Below, piece by piece: positions 26,473 through 33,780 of a DNA stretch of 64,000 nt (position 1 is the first letter of the stretch; each line of letters begins with the position of its first letter). Source of the DNA: Alteribacter populi (GTDB taxonomy: Bacteria > Bacillota > Bacilli > Bacillales > Salisediminibacteriaceae); the NCBI RefSeq assembly GCF_002352765.1, contig NZ_KZ293963.1:518368-582367 (forward strand). The letters are read 5' to 3'. Position numbers and translations under genes: made by a program. The notes under the pieces were generated by a model that worked only from the letters and a program-made list of their open reading frames with translations, was not told where the DNA came from and made no database searches.

Positions 26473-26475
26473 CTT

Positions 26476-26976
26476 ATGTACCAGCATATAGTTCAACCTG
26501 GGGAGACACTTTTCTCAATTTCTGAAGATTTTCGAACCCCATATGCGGCTATTCTTCAAGCGAACGTCATTCCGAATCCAAATATGATTTATGTTGGTCA
26601 GGTGATCGTCATTCCAGGTATTCCCGATCCGAACCAAATCCCATATGCTATTACCGTTTCTATATCAGGTCGGACACTCACACTTTATGATAATGAAGGT
26701 GTGCAAAAAGTATACCCTATTGCAGTAGGGCGAATGCTTTTTGACACACCTGTTGGAGAATTTGTCATTGTTAACCGCGCACCTAACCCTGGTGGTCCTT
26801 ATGGAACAATGTGGCTTTCGTTATCAAAAAAAAGCTACGGGATTCACGGTACGAACGATCCCTCGTCAATTGGAAAAGCCGTCTCCAGAGGGTGCGTACG
26901 TATGTACAATCATGATGTAGAAGAGTTGGCTGCAATTGTTCCAAACGGTACATCAGTAAGTATCCGACCTTTGTGA
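26476..26976 (+). CDS. ykuD: LysM-YkuD L,D-transpeptidase
   Basis: 166 residues, as long as B. subtilis YkuD (LdtBs). N-terminal LysM ([18 protein letters not shown], about 2-48), then the YkuD catalytic domain with [20 protein letters not shown]: His and the nucleophilic Cys of the SxGC motif. Forms 3-3 crosslinks in peptidoglycan. No signal peptide, as in LdtBs, which is a spore-associated protein in B. subtilis. Its ribosome binding site lies within a hairpin, so translation probably depends on a transcript starting inside or after that hairpin, or on the hairpin being opened. Confidence 0.92.
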   Translation: MYQHIVQPGETLFSISEDFRTPYAAILQANVIPNPNMIYVGQVIVIPGIPDPNQIPYAITVSISGRTLTLYDNEGVQKVYPIAVGRMLFDTPVGEFVIVNRAPNPGGPYGTMWLSLSKKSYGIHGTNDPSSIGKAVSRGCVRMYNHDVEELAAIVPNGTSVSIRPL

Positions 26977-27168
26977 TGTATTAGGAAACTCATCACTAAC
27001 GAGATTTAGGTAGAGTTCATTGTAAGCGGCGGTCTATCTATGTGTATTTGTTTTCTTGTTGTAGAGTGATATTTTTATAAGTTCTTAGAGGATTTTTTAT
27101 GCATTTAGAGAATAAAGATGGAACGGTAATGTATGTATTTTATGTATTTAACGAAGGAGAGGGTTCAA

Positions 27169-27810
27169 TTGCAAATCAAATCACATTATTTGCAAAAGCG
27201 AGAAGTGAGAACAGTTAATGAAACAATGAGTGTGAAAGAGACGTTAGATTTCGTTCAAAAAACGGGGTTCCGTTGTGTGCCTGTTCTAACGAATAGTGGT
27301 GAATTTATTGGAAATGTTTATAAAATGCATCTATACGAATACTTGTATCGTGATGAAAAAAATCCAATGAAATCAGTAAAAGAAATAATCACAGATCAAG
27401 ATAAAGTCATTGATGAAAAAGCTTCTTTCTTTAGCGTCTTTTTTACAATTCGCCAGGTTCCATACTTAGCAGTAATTGATGAAGATAAAAAATTTAAAGG
27501 TATTCTCACTCACGGCAAGATACTCGATATTTTAGAAAATGCTTGGGCTGTAGGTCATAGTAGTTATGCGATTACGTTATCAATGGAAGAGTATAAAGGC
27601 TCTTTACTTGATATTGTAACCACGCTTACAAAAGTGACAGATATTCGAAGCTTTATTACTTTAGATAGTGATCGAACTTTTATGAGAAGGTGTGTAGTAA
27701 CCTTGCCTAATGAAACAACAGAACAAGATTTAACGAAGATTGTTCGCCATTTAGAAAGCCATCATTTCCGGATTATTCATATAGAGAATGAAAAAACAAT
27801 GGCGAAGTAA
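27169..27810 (+). CDS. cbpA: CBS-ACT protein, c-di-AMP binding CbpA type
   Basis: 213 residues from TTG 27169, with AAGGAGAGGG 6 bases upstream; the ATGs further up lack a site. Two CBS motifs (about 2-60, KTGFRCVPVLTNSGEFIGNV, and about 78-130, QVPYLAVIDEDKKFKGILTH) followed by an ACT-like module (about 140-210, SLLDIVTTLTKVTDIRSF). This CBS-CBS-ACT order fits the Listeria c-di-AMP binding protein CbpA and is longer than the CBS-only DarB/YkuL of B. subtilis. Cytoplasmic; probably reports c-di-AMP to potassium or stringent-response control, by family analogy. Confidence 0.78.
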   Translation: MQIKSHYLQKREVRTVNETMSVKETLDFVQKTGFRCVPVLTNSGEFIGNVYKMHLYEYLYRDEKNPMKSVKEIITDQDKVIDEKASFFSVFFTIRQVPYLAVIDEDKKFKGILTHGKILDILENAWAVGHSSYAITLSMEEYKGSLLDIVTTLTKVTDIRSFITLDSDRTFMRRCVVTLPNETTEQDLTKIVRHLESHHFRIIHIENEKTMAK

Positions 27811-27835
27811 TGTTATAGTTTCATATATCGCAGGG

Positions 27836-27868
27836 GTCTCCAAAGGTTGGTCATTGACCTTTGGAGAC
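27836..27868. terminator. hairpin between convergent genes
   Basis: Arms GTCTCCAAAGGT/ACCTTTGGAGAC with a 9-base loop. Neither side has a good T run, so it may be a weak terminator. Confidence 0.55.
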
Positions 27869-27885
27869 TACTTCAATGTTTAAGG

Positions 27886-28512
27886 TTAGACAAGGTCAAT
27901 GGATAGTTTGGCTAACGGACTAACGTCGGAAACAAGTGATTGAAGTGTATAAATAGAGATTGGGAACATCGGAAATCCAACGTAATATGGAGTGATGTCA
28001 TAAAGCTGGAAAAAGAGGACTAATGCTTTGTCCGCAAGATAAAAGTCTTGCTCAGGCTTGATTGAGGTAAATCCATTTAAAAGAGGGAGTTCCCGATCTT
28101 TGATTTGAGCGGAAACTTGTTTAGACAAGACCTTTACATATTCTGAGTTCGGTTTGAAAAGTTGTGAAAGAGAATAAAGGTTACCTGTGTTCGTATCAAA
28201 CGTTAATCCCTTGGCAAGAGTGAGTCCGTGTGCCATTGGGTAAGAGTACGTATAATTGCTCAATATAATACTAAAGTAGCCCCGCTCATTCGTTTTAATC
28301 TCAAAATTCCCTAACATCTCATCAAGTGTTCCAGTTTGAGATTGAATTTGATCGCGATAGATTTCTGTGACTGTTCGATAAATCCTATCATTTATCGTTG
28401 CCTGAACGTGCGGATCAACAAGTTTTCTAACTTGAGGATAAAATAACGTTACCTTACCCGAATGGTACACACAAGATTTCACGCCAACAGGCAATTGAAA
28501 TTGAGAACTCAT
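27886..28512 (-). CDS. DUF3298-type (RsiV-like) domain protein
   Basis: 208 residues from ATG 28512 with GGGGGA upstream. Central YFSIILSNYTYSYPMAHGLT and the following LTFDTNTGNLYSLSQLF are the DUF4163/DUF3298 pattern found in RsiV and PdaC. C-terminal FYLADKALVLFFQLYDITPY continues it. Unlike RsiV it has no membrane segment, and unlike PdaC no deacetylase domain or signal peptide. Location is therefore probably cytoplasmic or spore-related. Function unknown. Confidence 0.75.
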   Translation of the reverse strand: MSSQFQLPVGVKSCVYHSGKVTLFYPQVRKLVDPHVQATINDRIYRTVTEIYRDQIQSQTGTLDEMLGNFEIKTNERGYFSIILSNYTYSYPMAHGLTLAKGLTFDTNTGNLYSLSQLFKPNSEYVKVLSKQVSAQIKDRELPLLNGFTSIKPEQDFYLADKALVLFFQLYDITPYYVGFPMFPISIYTLQSLVSDVSPLAKLSIDLV

Positions 28513-28554
28513 GTAATCCCCCCTTTTGACCAGTGTATGCAAGATAAATACCAG

Positions 28555-28610
28555 AAAGGGGGACTGTCCCCGCACAATTTTGTGTAAAATTGTGGGTGGG
28601 GACAGCGGGG
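28555..28610. repeat. GGGGAC/CACAATTTT palindromic repeat, full copy
   Basis: CTGTCCCCGCACAATTTT pairs with its near complement across a GTGT loop, giving a long hairpin. A partial copy overlaps the 3' end of the SOD gene at 29375-29402. Confidence 0.7.
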
Positions 28611-28619
28611 AATTTGAGG

Positions 28620-29132
28620 TTATTGAGTTGGGTTCCAAATAATTTTGCCTGATTTCTGAACTGGGTGTAACGTCACTTGAAAATGATGTTTTTCATAGAA
28701 ATGTACGAGACGATCGACGTGATCCCAGTCACGTTTAGCGATATCACCTACTAAATATTGAATGTTTTGTTCCTGAGCATAGTCTTTTAGGTGTCTTATA
28801 CAGACAGAGCCAAATCCGCGATTTTTTTCTCCACGAATGTCATCAATATGAATGGTGTTTTGGTCGGTATATTGGGCGTGAATTGAAAACTCCCATTTCC
28901 CATGGAATGGAGTTTTACAGTCATGAAGCATGATTTTGCATGTTTCGCCGTCATCTGTGGCATAAAGGATAACCCATTGGTCTTCTTTCGTTTGGTCAAT
29001 ACCTAAAACATGCCATCGTTTGGCGATTTTTTTTATATTTTCTTGCATTCGAAACATTTGAAACTCAAGATCAGATTTCTCTTGAATGAGTTCGTCTTTC
29101 GTTTTATTCGTCTCATCCTGTAGAAGTAACAT
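28620..29132 (-). CDS. GNAT-fold acetyltransferase-like protein with N-terminal coiled coil
   Basis: 170 residues, GGAGGA site. Residues 1-40 (DETNKTKDELIQEKSDLEFQ) look like a coiled coil. The C-terminal half has the acetyl-CoA loop GEKNRGFGSVCIRHLKDYA (R/Q-x-x-G-x-G/A type) and the final strand HFYEKHHFQVTL of GNAT enzymes. Acceptor unknown. It stands alone, upstream of a repeat and the DUF3298 gene on the same strand. Confidence 0.72.
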   Translation of the reverse strand: MLLLQDETNKTKDELIQEKSDLEFQMFRMQENIKKIAKRWHVLGIDQTKEDQWVILYATDDGETCKIMLHDCKTPFHGKWEFSIHAQYTDQNTIHIDDIRGEKNRGFGSVCIRHLKDYAQEQNIQYLVGDIAKRDWDHVDRLVHFYEKHHFQVTLHPVQKSGKIIWNPTQ

Positions 29133-29338
29133 CCAATCCTCCTTTTACGGGACAAAATATCTATTTCAATAAATAGGTTATAAATGCTCACAATTTTGGT
29201 ATTTTACTAGAAGTTTATCGCAAATGCAATCATAAAATGATGTGAGTTTGAGGGGAGTGTGTCATAAAGCATAAAGCAAGAGCGGGAGAAGTGAGGCACT
29301 CTTTACATACATAAAACGCAGAAGTAGAGAAGGATACC

Positions 29339-29371
29339 AATAAGCCACCCATGTCAATAGGGTGGCTTATT
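29339..29371. terminator. terminator behind the SOD-like gene
   Basis: Perfect arms AATAAGCCACCC/GGGTGGCTTATT with a 9-base loop, T-rich on the plus side (TTTTT) and A-flanked on the other. Confidence 0.7.
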
Positions 29372-29374
29372 TTT

Positions 29375-29402
29375 ACACAAAATTGTGCGGGGTCAGGCCC
29401 CT
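29375..29402. repeat. partial GGGGAC/CACAATTTT repeat overlapping a gene end
   Basis: ACACAAAATTGTGCGGGG followed by TCAGGCCCC, matching the reverse complement of the left arm at 28555. It supplies the stop codon and last residues (EGA) of the SOD-like gene. Confidence 0.65.
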
Positions 29403-30106
29403 TCAACTACGCCGCAGGAGGCGCGGTCTCCGGAGTCGCCGGTTCTTAGTGTTTCTTCATCAGGACCTGGTGTATCTTGTTCAGTTGATTGATAGCGATC
29501 CGGAATGTTGGCAAAGTTATCTGCTTTTTCATGAATGATCACAGCTACGTTATCATCGACTAGTTGCTGGGGGGTGAAACGGTCCAGTTTAGCAACAAGA
29601 AAGGCAGTTGAATCTGATGCCACATATAATGGAGGCATGTCGCCTGTATGCTTACTATGGTCTGTACCACCGGGGTTATAGTGATCACCTGCACTCATGA
29701 AAGGACCTTCGGCAGCATCGGGTTCGCAAACTCCATTTTGATGAATGTGAAACCCGTGAAATCCTGGCTCTAAACCTTTTGCTTCAGCTTTGACGACCAT
29801 TTGATCATCAAGTGCATAGAAAGAAACCTGACCAATTTTTTCGTTATTTGTGTTGATCATATTAGCATTGGACTTCAGTTCACCAAAGTTAAATCCTGAA
29901 CCTGAAGATAGTGTCTCGACATAGTCTTCAGAGTGTTCACCGCTGCTTTCATCATAAATACCGTGATCTAAGACAGATTGATTGTTTATGTAACCATCGT
30001 CGCTTTGTGATGGTGAACCTTGTTCATCATCACCAGCACAACCGGTTATGATCAAGGCTAAACAAACTGCAGTTATAATCCAAAATTGGTTTTTACTACC
30101 TTTCAT
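29393..30106 (-). CDS. sodC: Cu,Zn superoxide dismutase-like lipoprotein
   Basis: 237 residues. Lipobox LALIITGC after an N-terminal hydrophobic segment, then an acidic linker of about 60 residues. Copper ligands: two His in GFHGFHIHQNG, one in SAGDHYNP and one in VIIHEKADNF. Zinc ligands: His in TDHSKHTGDMPP plus the Asp of TGD. The Cys pair is in NGVCEPD and ASCGVV. So all metal ligands seem present, unlike B. subtilis YojM, which I recall as lacking two copper ligands. Extracellular, membrane-anchored; expected to dismutate superoxide. The terminal EGA codons come from a dispersed repeat. Confidence 0.85.
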   Translation of the reverse strand: MKGSKNQFWIITAVCLALIITGCAGDDEQGSPSQSDDGYINNQSVLDHGIYDESSGEHSEDYVETLSSGSGFNFGELKSNANMINTNNEKIGQVSFYALDDQMVVKAEAKGLEPGFHGFHIHQNGVCEPDAAEGPFMSAGDHYNPGGTDHSKHTGDMPPLYVASDSTAFLVAKLDRFTPQQLVDDNVAVIIHEKADNFANIPDRYQSTEQDTPGPDEETLRTGDSGDRASCGVVEGA

Positions 30107-30329
30107 CTTTTAACCACCCTTTCTTACTATCTTTAGCATGATGGACGATTTATTTTTAATTTAAACTTACTCTCATAATTATCATCACTGTTTTTAACAG
30201 CCACCAATTTATAATCTTCAATTTATTTTTTTCAAAGCTCTTGAATAATTGGAGACTTCATTTTTCCTTTTACTATGCCGTATTATTTTAGTAAACTAGA
30301 TTATAATAGAGGGGAGAGGGGGCATTAGG

Positions 30330-30752
30330 ATGAAGGAGATTCCGGTTACATTAGTTAAAGCTAATCAGACAATGCTCGTCGGTTTGACCATCTTATCAAT
30401 TTTACTGCAAAGTTCACTGTTACTTGGTCTAACTGTAGCTATTGTATATGGGTCATTACTTTTTGGACAAAAAGCTAATCCTGCGATGCTTTTTATTACG
30501 AAGGTTATAAAAAAAGACCTTTCTACCGATGATAAAGAAGCCGTTGTTTTACAGCGATTTAATCAAACGATTGCAGCGGTTTTATTAACAATTGGTTTCT
30601 TGTTAAGTATCATTTGGAGCCATTGGGGCGTATGGGTTCCAGTTGGTATGGTGACCATTGCAGCATCTATTGCTTTAATGGGTTTCTGTGTAGGGTGCTA
30701 TATGTATTATCAATACAAAAAGATCTCTCATGAAAGAAGAAAATCCGCATAA
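30330..30752 (+). CDS. DUF4395 family membrane protein
   Basis: 140 residues, GGGGAGAGGG site. Starts with the DUF4395 pattern IPVTLVKANQTMLVGLTIL, has four hydrophobic segments, and ends with MGFCVGCYMYY, the family's FCxGC motif whose two Cys could be redox active. DUF4395 proteins are often linked to thioredoxin-like or rhodanese genes in other genomes; none is adjacent here. Function unknown. Confidence 0.8.
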   Translation: MKEIPVTLVKANQTMLVGLTILSILLQSSLLLGLTVAIVYGSLLFGQKANPAMLFITKVIKKDLSTDDKEAVVLQRFNQTIAAVLLTIGFLLSIIWSHWGVWVPVGMVTIAASIALMGFCVGCYMYYQYKKISHERRKSA

Positions 30753-30770
30753 CGGTCTTTTATTAAAAAT

Positions 30771-30847
30771 ACCGGTAACTTCCGCCGCATATTTTAAAGT
30801 CTCAAGGATGCATCTCCCTTGAGACGAGCGGCGTGAAGGCAGCTGGC
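30771..30847. repeat. family P palindromic repeat, copy 3 (inverted)
   Basis: Opposite orientation: GTAACTTCCGCCGCAT at the left, nested AAGTCTCAAGGATGC...CCCTTGAGACGAGCGG, and GCGTGAAGGCAGCTGGC at the right. Confidence 0.75.
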
Positions 30848-30954
30848 CATAAAGCTTGACGGCAAGCTAACTTTTATTGACAATTTCGCCTCGGGATGTT
30901 AAAATTAAAGATCTATAACTGTCGATGTATTAAGGTTTTATATTTTACACCAAT

Positions 30955-30971
30955 AATGACTGACAGTCATT
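30955..30971. promoter_or_regulatory. 17-base palindromic operator upstream of the CDF transporter
   Basis: AATGACT-GAC-AGTCATT, a perfect inverted repeat of the type bound by TetR-family repressors, 28 bases before the transporter ATG. No TetR gene is adjacent. Confidence 0.6.
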
Positions 30972-30998
30972 CAGAAATGGATTGTATGAGGTGCTAAG

Positions 30999-31904
30999 AT
31001 GAGAAAAGAAAAGCATTTGTTAGCCATGTCGGTTTATGGAGCGTTAGCGTTTGCTGTTATTGCGATCGTTTGGGGTATTCTCGTCCATTCACAAATGATC
31101 TTGTTCGATGGTGTGTATTCATTAATTAGTGTTATTTTATCGCTATTTTCATTGTTATCAGCTTCGTATATTCAAAAACATGACTATAAACAATTTCCGT
31201 TTGGTAAAGAAATGCTCGAACCACTCGTGATTATTGTTAAATATTTCATTATTTTAATCCTCTGTTTGTTCGCTCTTTCCTCGGCTGTTTCTGATTTGCT
31301 ATCAGGAGGAAGAGAAGTAGATCCTGGGTTTGCGCTTCTGTATGCAATTGTTGCTACAGTTGGCGGATTCATCGTTTATCGCTTTTTAAAAGCTGGACAA
31401 AAAAAAATCAAGTCTGGTTTCGTTGAGGCAGAGTCTAATCAATGGCTAATGGATACGTTGTTAAGTGCTGGAGTGATGATTGGCTTTTTCATCGCATTTC
31501 TATTAACGTTAACACCTTTTGCCCACTTAACAGCCTTTGTTGACCCACTGATGGTCATCCTTGTTTCTGGTTATTTTATTAAAGTGCCAGTGACATCCAT
31601 TAAACAACAACTTAGAGAAGTGTTAGAAATGTCTCCTGGTGAAGAAATTAAATCGATTCTAGAAGAGAGTACGCAAAGAATCGAAAGAAAATACCAGTTT
31701 GATGAAACGCATTTACGTGTATCAAAGGTGGGGAGTAAGCTGTTTATTGAGGTTGATTTTGTAGTAAATGAAGTTTCTAAAGACTTGACTATCGCACAAC
31801 AGGATCAGATAAGGGAAGAACTGACCTTCCACATTCAAGATTTGAACTTCACTAAATGGCTTACCGTTTCATTTACAAATGACCGTAAATGGGCTATAGA
31901 ATAA
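30999..31904 (+). CDS. cation diffusion facilitator (CDF) family transporter
   Basis: 301 residues, GAGGTG site. Six membrane segments in the first 205 residues, then a cytoplasmic domain of about 95. FDGVYSLISVILSLFSLL in TM2 and AESNQWLMDTLLSAGVMIGF in TM5 correspond to the two ligand-bearing helices; the first Asp (FDG) and last Asp (MDT) are retained. Normal CDFs have HxxxD/DxxxD, and here TM2 reads DGVYS, so metal specificity may be unusual. Exports divalent metals with proton antiport. A TetR-type palindrome lies just upstream, suggesting induction. Confidence 0.83.
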   Translation: MRKEKHLLAMSVYGALAFAVIAIVWGILVHSQMILFDGVYSLISVILSLFSLLSASYIQKHDYKQFPFGKEMLEPLVIIVKYFIILILCLFALSSAVSDLLSGGREVDPGFALLYAIVATVGGFIVYRFLKAGQKKIKSGFVEAESNQWLMDTLLSAGVMIGFFIAFLLTLTPFAHLTAFVDPLMVILVSGYFIKVPVTSIKQQLREVLEMSPGEEIKSILEESTQRIERKYQFDETHLRVSKVGSKLFIEVDFVVNEVSKDLTIAQQDQIREELTFHIQDLNFTKWLTVSFTNDRKWAIE

Positions 31905-31911
31905 AATGAAG

Positions 31912-31947
31912 GGCTGGACCTCCTACAAAAGAGAGGACAGCCTTTTT
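31912..31947 (+). terminator. Rho-independent terminator of the CDF gene
   Basis: GGCTG-CCTC paired with GAGG-CAGCC across a 10-base loop, T5 tail, a few bases beyond the transporter stop. Confidence 0.75.
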
Positions 31948-31988
31948 CATGTATAATGAAGAAAACGGCAAAAGGAGTCGTATGTTTA

Positions 31989-32939
31989 ATGAATCCACAC
32001 CCATTTAAAATTGTTTCAAAGAGCCAATCCGCTATGGATATAGATAAGCAAAATGCTCTTGATGAGATACTTCAACAAGAGCCGGTAAATGCATGTGCGG
32101 TGTTGGTTAATGGACAAATCGAATTTGAATACGCAAAAGACAAGCACCAGATTGAAAAATTACATACAGTTAACTCAATTACGAAAAGCATAATTTCTGC
32201 TTCGCTAGGACTTGCACTTCAGCACGAGTACATAACTGATTTGCAGACTCCCTTAATCGATTTTTTTCCTGATCGAGAGCTAGGTGATTCTTTTAAACAG
32301 TTAACACTAAGAGATTTATTAATGATGAATTCAGGAATAGATTGGAAAGGGAATAAACCACTTGTTCAGTCAGAAAACTGGTTTAACTATATCCTTAGTA
32401 GACCCGTGACAGAGGATATCGGACCAAAAATGACCTATGTTTGTGGAAATTCTCATTTGCTTAGTGCGGTAATTCAAAAATCCTCGGGAATAAATACAGC
32501 TGAATTTACTGACCGTTATTTGTTCCAGCCATTACATATTCGAAGCTATAAGTGGAGAGCTGACCCACAAGGGGTTTCTACAGGCGGGTTTGGTATTGAA
32601 ATGACAGTATATGACTTATTGAAATTCGGTTACCTTTATTTATGTAACGGAGTGTGGGAAGGTGTCCAACTCATTGATCCAAACTGGATTAAGGAGTCGA
32701 CAGTAGACCGATTACCTACAGATATGGGAAACCAGCGTTATGCTTACCACTGGTGGGTGAATCCTGAAACAAAACGCCTGTCTTCATTTTATTACGCAGC
32801 TGGCAGTGGTGGACAATATATCTTTATTGTTCCGGAAAAACAAATCGTATGTGTTTTTACTTGTGAGTATAGTCGTAAAGAAGGGGTTAAACCGTTTACC
32901 TTCTTTACACGCTATATTTTAGGAGCCTTTGATCACTAA
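31989..32939 (+). CDS. serine hydrolase, class C beta-lactamase/PBP4* fold
   Basis: 316 residues from ATG 31989 (AAAGGAG 11 bases upstream; the earlier in-frame ATG has no site). Catalytic Ser-x-x-Lys in TVNSITKSIISASLG (about 57-71), second motif YVCGNSHLLS (about 153), and a C-terminal AGSGGQYIFIVP in the position of the KTG box. No signal peptide or membrane segment, so the enzyme is probably cytoplasmic and acts on an ester or small amide rather than peptidoglycan. It precedes the YwaF-like gene by 26 bases and may be cotranscribed. Confidence 0.82.
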   Translation: MNPHPFKIVSKSQSAMDIDKQNALDEILQQEPVNACAVLVNGQIEFEYAKDKHQIEKLHTVNSITKSIISASLGLALQHEYITDLQTPLIDFFPDRELGDSFKQLTLRDLLMMNSGIDWKGNKPLVQSENWFNYILSRPVTEDIGPKMTYVCGNSHLLSAVIQKSSGINTAEFTDRYLFQPLHIRSYKWRADPQGVSTGGFGIEMTVYDLLKFGYLYLCNGVWEGVQLIDPNWIKESTVDRLPTDMGNQRYAYHWWVNPETKRLSSFYYAAGSGGQYIFIVPEKQIVCVFTCEYSRKEGVKPFTFFTRYILGAFDH

Positions 32940-32965
32940 AAACTAGCCTAAATTGGGGGGATCCT

Positions 32966-33664
32966 ATGAAATGGTTTGAAGCGGATCCAAGTTTAACTCC
33001 TTTTACAATGTTCTCCTGGCAGCACCTATTCATGATTACGGTTTTAGCTGCGGGCATCATCGCTTTATACCTATTAAAAAATCGATTGAATAGGTATTCA
33101 CTTAGGCGATTTGAAGTTACCCTGGCTATTATACTCATCTTCATTGAACTTGGCTACCATATATGGCTTGTCACGACAGGTAACTGGCGTCAAGATCACG
33201 CATTGCCTCTTGAGTTATGTAATATTAGCTTAATCCTTATTATCATTGTTCTGCTTACAAAGCACAGGGCTACGCATGAGATTGTTTTATTTATTGGGGT
33301 CGCAGGGGCACTACAGGCAATTTTTACACCTGTCCTTTCCTATGGGCTGCCCCATTTTCGGTTTATTCATTTCTTTTCTACACATATATTGATTATTTGG
33401 GTTGCTGTATATTTTACGATCATCCGTGATTACAGGCCAACATTTGCTTCTGTTTGGAAAGCGCTCCTCTTTCTTAACCTTTTGTTACCGGTTATCGTTT
33501 GGGTGAATAATCGAGTAGGAGGAAACTACTGGTTTCTAACTGAAAAACCCGGTGACGGTAGTTTATTGGATTTTTTAGGCCCTTACCCATGGTATATTTT
33601 AAGCCTAGAAGTTGTAGCTATCTTCATATTCCTTGGTCTATGGCTGGTTTTTAGGAAAAAATAA
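32966..33664 (+). CDS. ywaF: YwaF-like TIGR02206 family membrane protein
   Basis: 232 residues, GGGGGGATCC-type site. Seven hydrophobic segments. The stretch LPLELCNISLILIIIVLLTK and the later FTPVLSYGLPHFRFIHFFSTH match the TIGR02206/YwaF signature (L-x-L-C and a PH...F...H motif). VNNRVGGNYWFLTEKP is also conserved. Function unknown. Follows the serine hydrolase closely on the same strand. Confidence 0.82.
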   Translation: MKWFEADPSLTPFTMFSWQHLFMITVLAAGIIALYLLKNRLNRYSLRRFEVTLAIILIFIELGYHIWLVTTGNWRQDHALPLELCNISLILIIIVLLTKHRATHEIVLFIGVAGALQAIFTPVLSYGLPHFRFIHFFSTHILIIWVAVYFTIIRDYRPTFASVWKALLFLNLLLPVIVWVNNRVGGNYWFLTEKPGDGSLLDFLGPYPWYILSLEVVAIFIFLGLWLVFRKK

Positions 33665-33780
33665 TCTCGCAATTTGTCTACAAACCTCACTAAAGCTTAT
33701 AAAATTCACCGAAATCAAAGGACTTCATATTTCGCTTGTCGAAAGAATAATAGCGAGAAATGTTTAAGGGAGGCAATTAT

